Assembly: GCA_029558535.1 (NCBI GenBank)
Contig: JAKQEK010000457.1
Coordinates: 1 to 53,624 of the forward strand
Length of the DNA: 53,624 nucleotides
Origin: Bacteroidota bacterium
Lineage (GTDB): Bacteria; Bacteroidota; Bacteroidia; Bacteroidales; ML635J-15
Direction of reading: 5' to 3'
Shown: in pieces, positions 51,940 through 53,624 of the stretch
Layout of the letters: every line of letters begins with the position of its first letter
Numbering within the stretch: the first letter of the stretch is position 1
Position numbers and translations under genes: made by a program
The notes under the pieces: generated by a model
The model's database searches: none
Told to the model about the DNA's origin: nothing
Seen by the model: only the letters and a program-made list of their open reading frames with translations

Positions 51940-53325
51940 ATGAAAACATATATTTTAATATCTCTTTTCGCAATTATTTTTCTGGCTCAATGTTGTATTG
52001 CTCTATCTCAAAACGATGCATATAATCAGCTTCAACAAGCTGCTGGCAACACTTCAGTTTATATTCCGCCTGTAAACGGGCCTGTTGCTGTTGGTGAAGA
52101 ATCTTCAAATTATGAATATAACAATACGAATGCTCAAATTATTGCCAATTACCAATCTAAAGCTTATGAAATAAATAATGATGGGGTCTATTATCATAAT
52201 TCGGGAAATTACAATAAAGCTATTAGATATTATAAAAAAGCATTATGGTACGACCCATATAACGAAACAGCTCGCAATAATTTACAAAATGCAAAAGAAG
52301 CAAAGCAACAGTATCATGAAAACAAAAGAAGTGCATTGAAACAGCAACGCAATCAACAACATGAATATGCTCAAAACCAAAATACACAACCATCAAAACC
52401 TAATAACCAAAATGAGAATACGCAGCATAACCGTAGAGATTTAAATTCACAAAATACGACCTTAAACAATAATAATGAATCTAATGCTCAAGCTCTTAAA
52501 GCAAATCAAGATCTTGAAGAATCTAAAGCAAAATTGTCTGATTTAAAAGTTAGTCTTAACAATACAAACCGATTATTAAAAATGTATTCGCAAGATTTAA
52601 GAAATAACACAGGAGAATTGGATAAATGGGCTGAAATGGTTGACAAAACTTATCAAAACACATTAGATGTTTCGAAAGAGTATTTTTTAAATATGTTTTT
52701 AAAATACAGTTTATTGACAAATCTTGATCCTGAGAATAGAGATGGTCCATACAGAAAACTTGAAGATTTACTTAAAAGTGCTGATCCAGACATGAGTAGC
52801 TGGCTGACAAAAGAACTGACATCCCAAAATATTAAGCCTAAAGATGTTGAAAAATTTGTCGAGTTGGTTTTGCTTGGATACGATGCTGAAACTATCGGGA
52901 GTAAAATTTTTTATGGATCATCAACTGATATCAAGACAAAGCTGGATGCTGTATTGTTTGTAAATAGTGTTTTCGAAGCTGCAGATTGGGTTAGTTACGA
53001 CAAATTAAAAGATGCTCCAATGTTTAAACAAATTGCCGGAGTAAAAGGAATTACGAAGCCAGGAGATTGGTTCGCACAAGCTAAAGTCGTTGGTGAAGTT
53101 TATTCCGATTTGGTAGTTCAATGTGTAAGTTGGAAAAACATCAACGAGTTAGTGAAAGATAATGAAGAAAAATCACAAAAAGTAGATTTGCTTATTATTA
53201 AACAAGAACAGACAATAAAGCAAATTAATTGCCTTGAAGATTGTGTTAAAAATCCCAGTGGTAATTGCATGAATAAATGTACAGGTAAAACCAAGCTTCA
53301 TACTCCTCCTCCATTTCCGGAATAG
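51940..53325 (+). CDS. Exported TPR and coiled-coil protein
   Basis: About 461 residues from the ATG at 51940; the frame from 51892 begins inside the upstream gene. MKTYILISLFAIIFLAQCCIALSQ is a signal peptide. A tetratricopeptide repeat lies about 75-110 (AYEINNDGVYYHNSGNYNKA then IRYYKKALWYDPYN). A low-complexity Asn/Gln-rich linker spans 125-195, then a coiled coil (LKANQDLEESKAKLSDLKVS) and a helical C-terminal domain ending with four cysteines in CLEDCVKNPSGNCMNKC. No family is recognised beyond the TPR. It is the last gene in the window. Confidence 0.65.
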   Translation: MKTYILISLFAIIFLAQCCIALSQNDAYNQLQQAAGNTSVYIPPVNGPVAVGEESSNYEYNNTNAQIIANYQSKAYEINNDGVYYHNSGNYNKAIRYYKKALWYDPYNETARNNLQNAKEAKQQYHENKRSALKQQRNQQHEYAQNQNTQPSKPNNQNENTQHNRRDLNSQNTTLNNNNESNAQALKANQDLEESKAKLSDLKVSLNNTNRLLKMYSQDLRNNTGELDKWAEMVDKTYQNTLDVSKEYFLNMFLKYSLLTNLDPENRDGPYRKLEDLLKSADPDMSSWLTKELTSQNIKPKDVEKFVELVLLGYDAETIGSKIFYGSSTDIKTKLDAVLFVNSVFEAADWVSYDKLKDAPMFKQIAGVKGITKPGDWFAQAKVVGEVYSDLVVQCVSWKNINELVKDNEEKSQKVDLLIIKQEQTIKQINCLEDCVKNPSGNCMNKCTGKTKLHTPPPFPE

Positions 53326-53550
53326 TAAAAGTACCCTTAAGCAAAAGGTATATCTTATTTTTTATTAGGGATTTTGATATTTTTCTCGACTTGTCCCTTC
53401 GAATTTTAGCACAACCTTAAGTACTTGAATATCTGCAATATACAAATTAAAACATATGTTTTTGCCACACTAAGGCAGTTCTAGAAAAATATTTCAAGTA
53501 AATAATAGCTGGTCAACAGCTAACAAAATTCGCTTTATTTATTTATATCA
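53326..53550. other. AT-rich spacer
   Basis: No gene, no convincing promoter and no strong hairpin seen. Confidence 0.4.
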
Positions 53551-53576
53551 AACTTTTTTTCTTAACAAAAAAAGTT
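53551..53576. other. 10-bp hairpin at the right edge
   Basis: AACTTTTTTT-CTTAAC-AAAAAAAGTT, a perfect 10-bp stem with a six-base loop. It is followed by a GC-shifted stretch to the window end (AGCTC-AC-GAGCT is a small dyad near 53600). The whole block resembles dispersed repeats of Bacteroidota genomes and mirrors the GC-rich left edge. Confidence 0.6.
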
Positions 53577-53624
53577 ACAAAAAAGTCAAGGCAACCTTTA
53601 GCTCACGAGCTTGCGAGTAAACCG

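Overview
The window looks like a piece of a chromosome from an uncultured or poorly known Bacteroidota (Bacteroidales-like) bacterium. Grounds: AT-rich DNA; genes with little Shine-Dalgarno signal; several promoters of the Bacteroidota type (TTTG, 20-21 bases, TAnnTTTG); secreted proteins ending in type IX secretion (T9SS) C-terminal sorting domains; a Porin_10-type outer-membrane protein; and an rSAM/lipoprotein gene pair known from Bacteroidota. I see no tRNA, rRNA, CRISPR array, transposase or phage gene. Both window edges run into GC-shifted, hairpin-bearing sequence that looks like dispersed repeats, so this may be one assembled contig broken at repeats (inference).

Layout. 1-370: repeat-rich edge with a broken gene tail. 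0.4-2.7 kb: a two-gene glycosyltransferase/membrane unit behind two dyad operators. 2.9-5.6 kb: folB, and divergent glnS-coaD. 5.7-10.2 kb: a large YfhO-type membrane protein divergent from a porin. 10.3-15.3 kb: an MltF-like lytic transglycosylase, a 14-bp-period tandem repeat, mutS and a YfcE-like phosphodiesterase. 15.3-18.7 kb: a small accessory island of secreted-protein genes, gene fragments, paired repeat elements, G-runs and a frameshifted T9SS cargo. 18.8-28.3 kb: purH, a small exported protein, the cell-elongation operon mreB-mreC-mreD-mrdA(PBP2)-rodA closed by a terminator, then fhs. 28.3-36.4 kb: a 183-bp inverted-repeat element, a 1,523-residue T9SS adhesin-like protein, a membrane-bound HTH regulator and a CocE-type hydrolase with a T9SS tail. 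36.5-41.3 kb: an epimerase, small exported protein, phosphoesterase, ispE, and the rSAM/lipoprotein pair. 41.3-53.3 kb: exported proteins of unknown role, a P-type Ca2+ ATPase behind a TetR-like operator, a TonB-C-type protein, an AAA/DUF4143 ATPase, mutS2, a DUF3109 protein and two exported proteins.

How the genes work together. Most are housekeeping: folate and one-carbon metabolism (folB, purH, fhs), CoA (coaD), isoprenoids (ispE), tRNA charging (glnS), DNA repair (mutS, mutS2) and wall elongation (mre/rod, MltF-like). The variable part is the cell surface: T9SS cargo, their fragments and regulators. The two places most worth a second look are the rSAM/lipoprotein pair at 39.8-41.3 kb and the fragment-and-repeat island at 15.3-18.7 kb.
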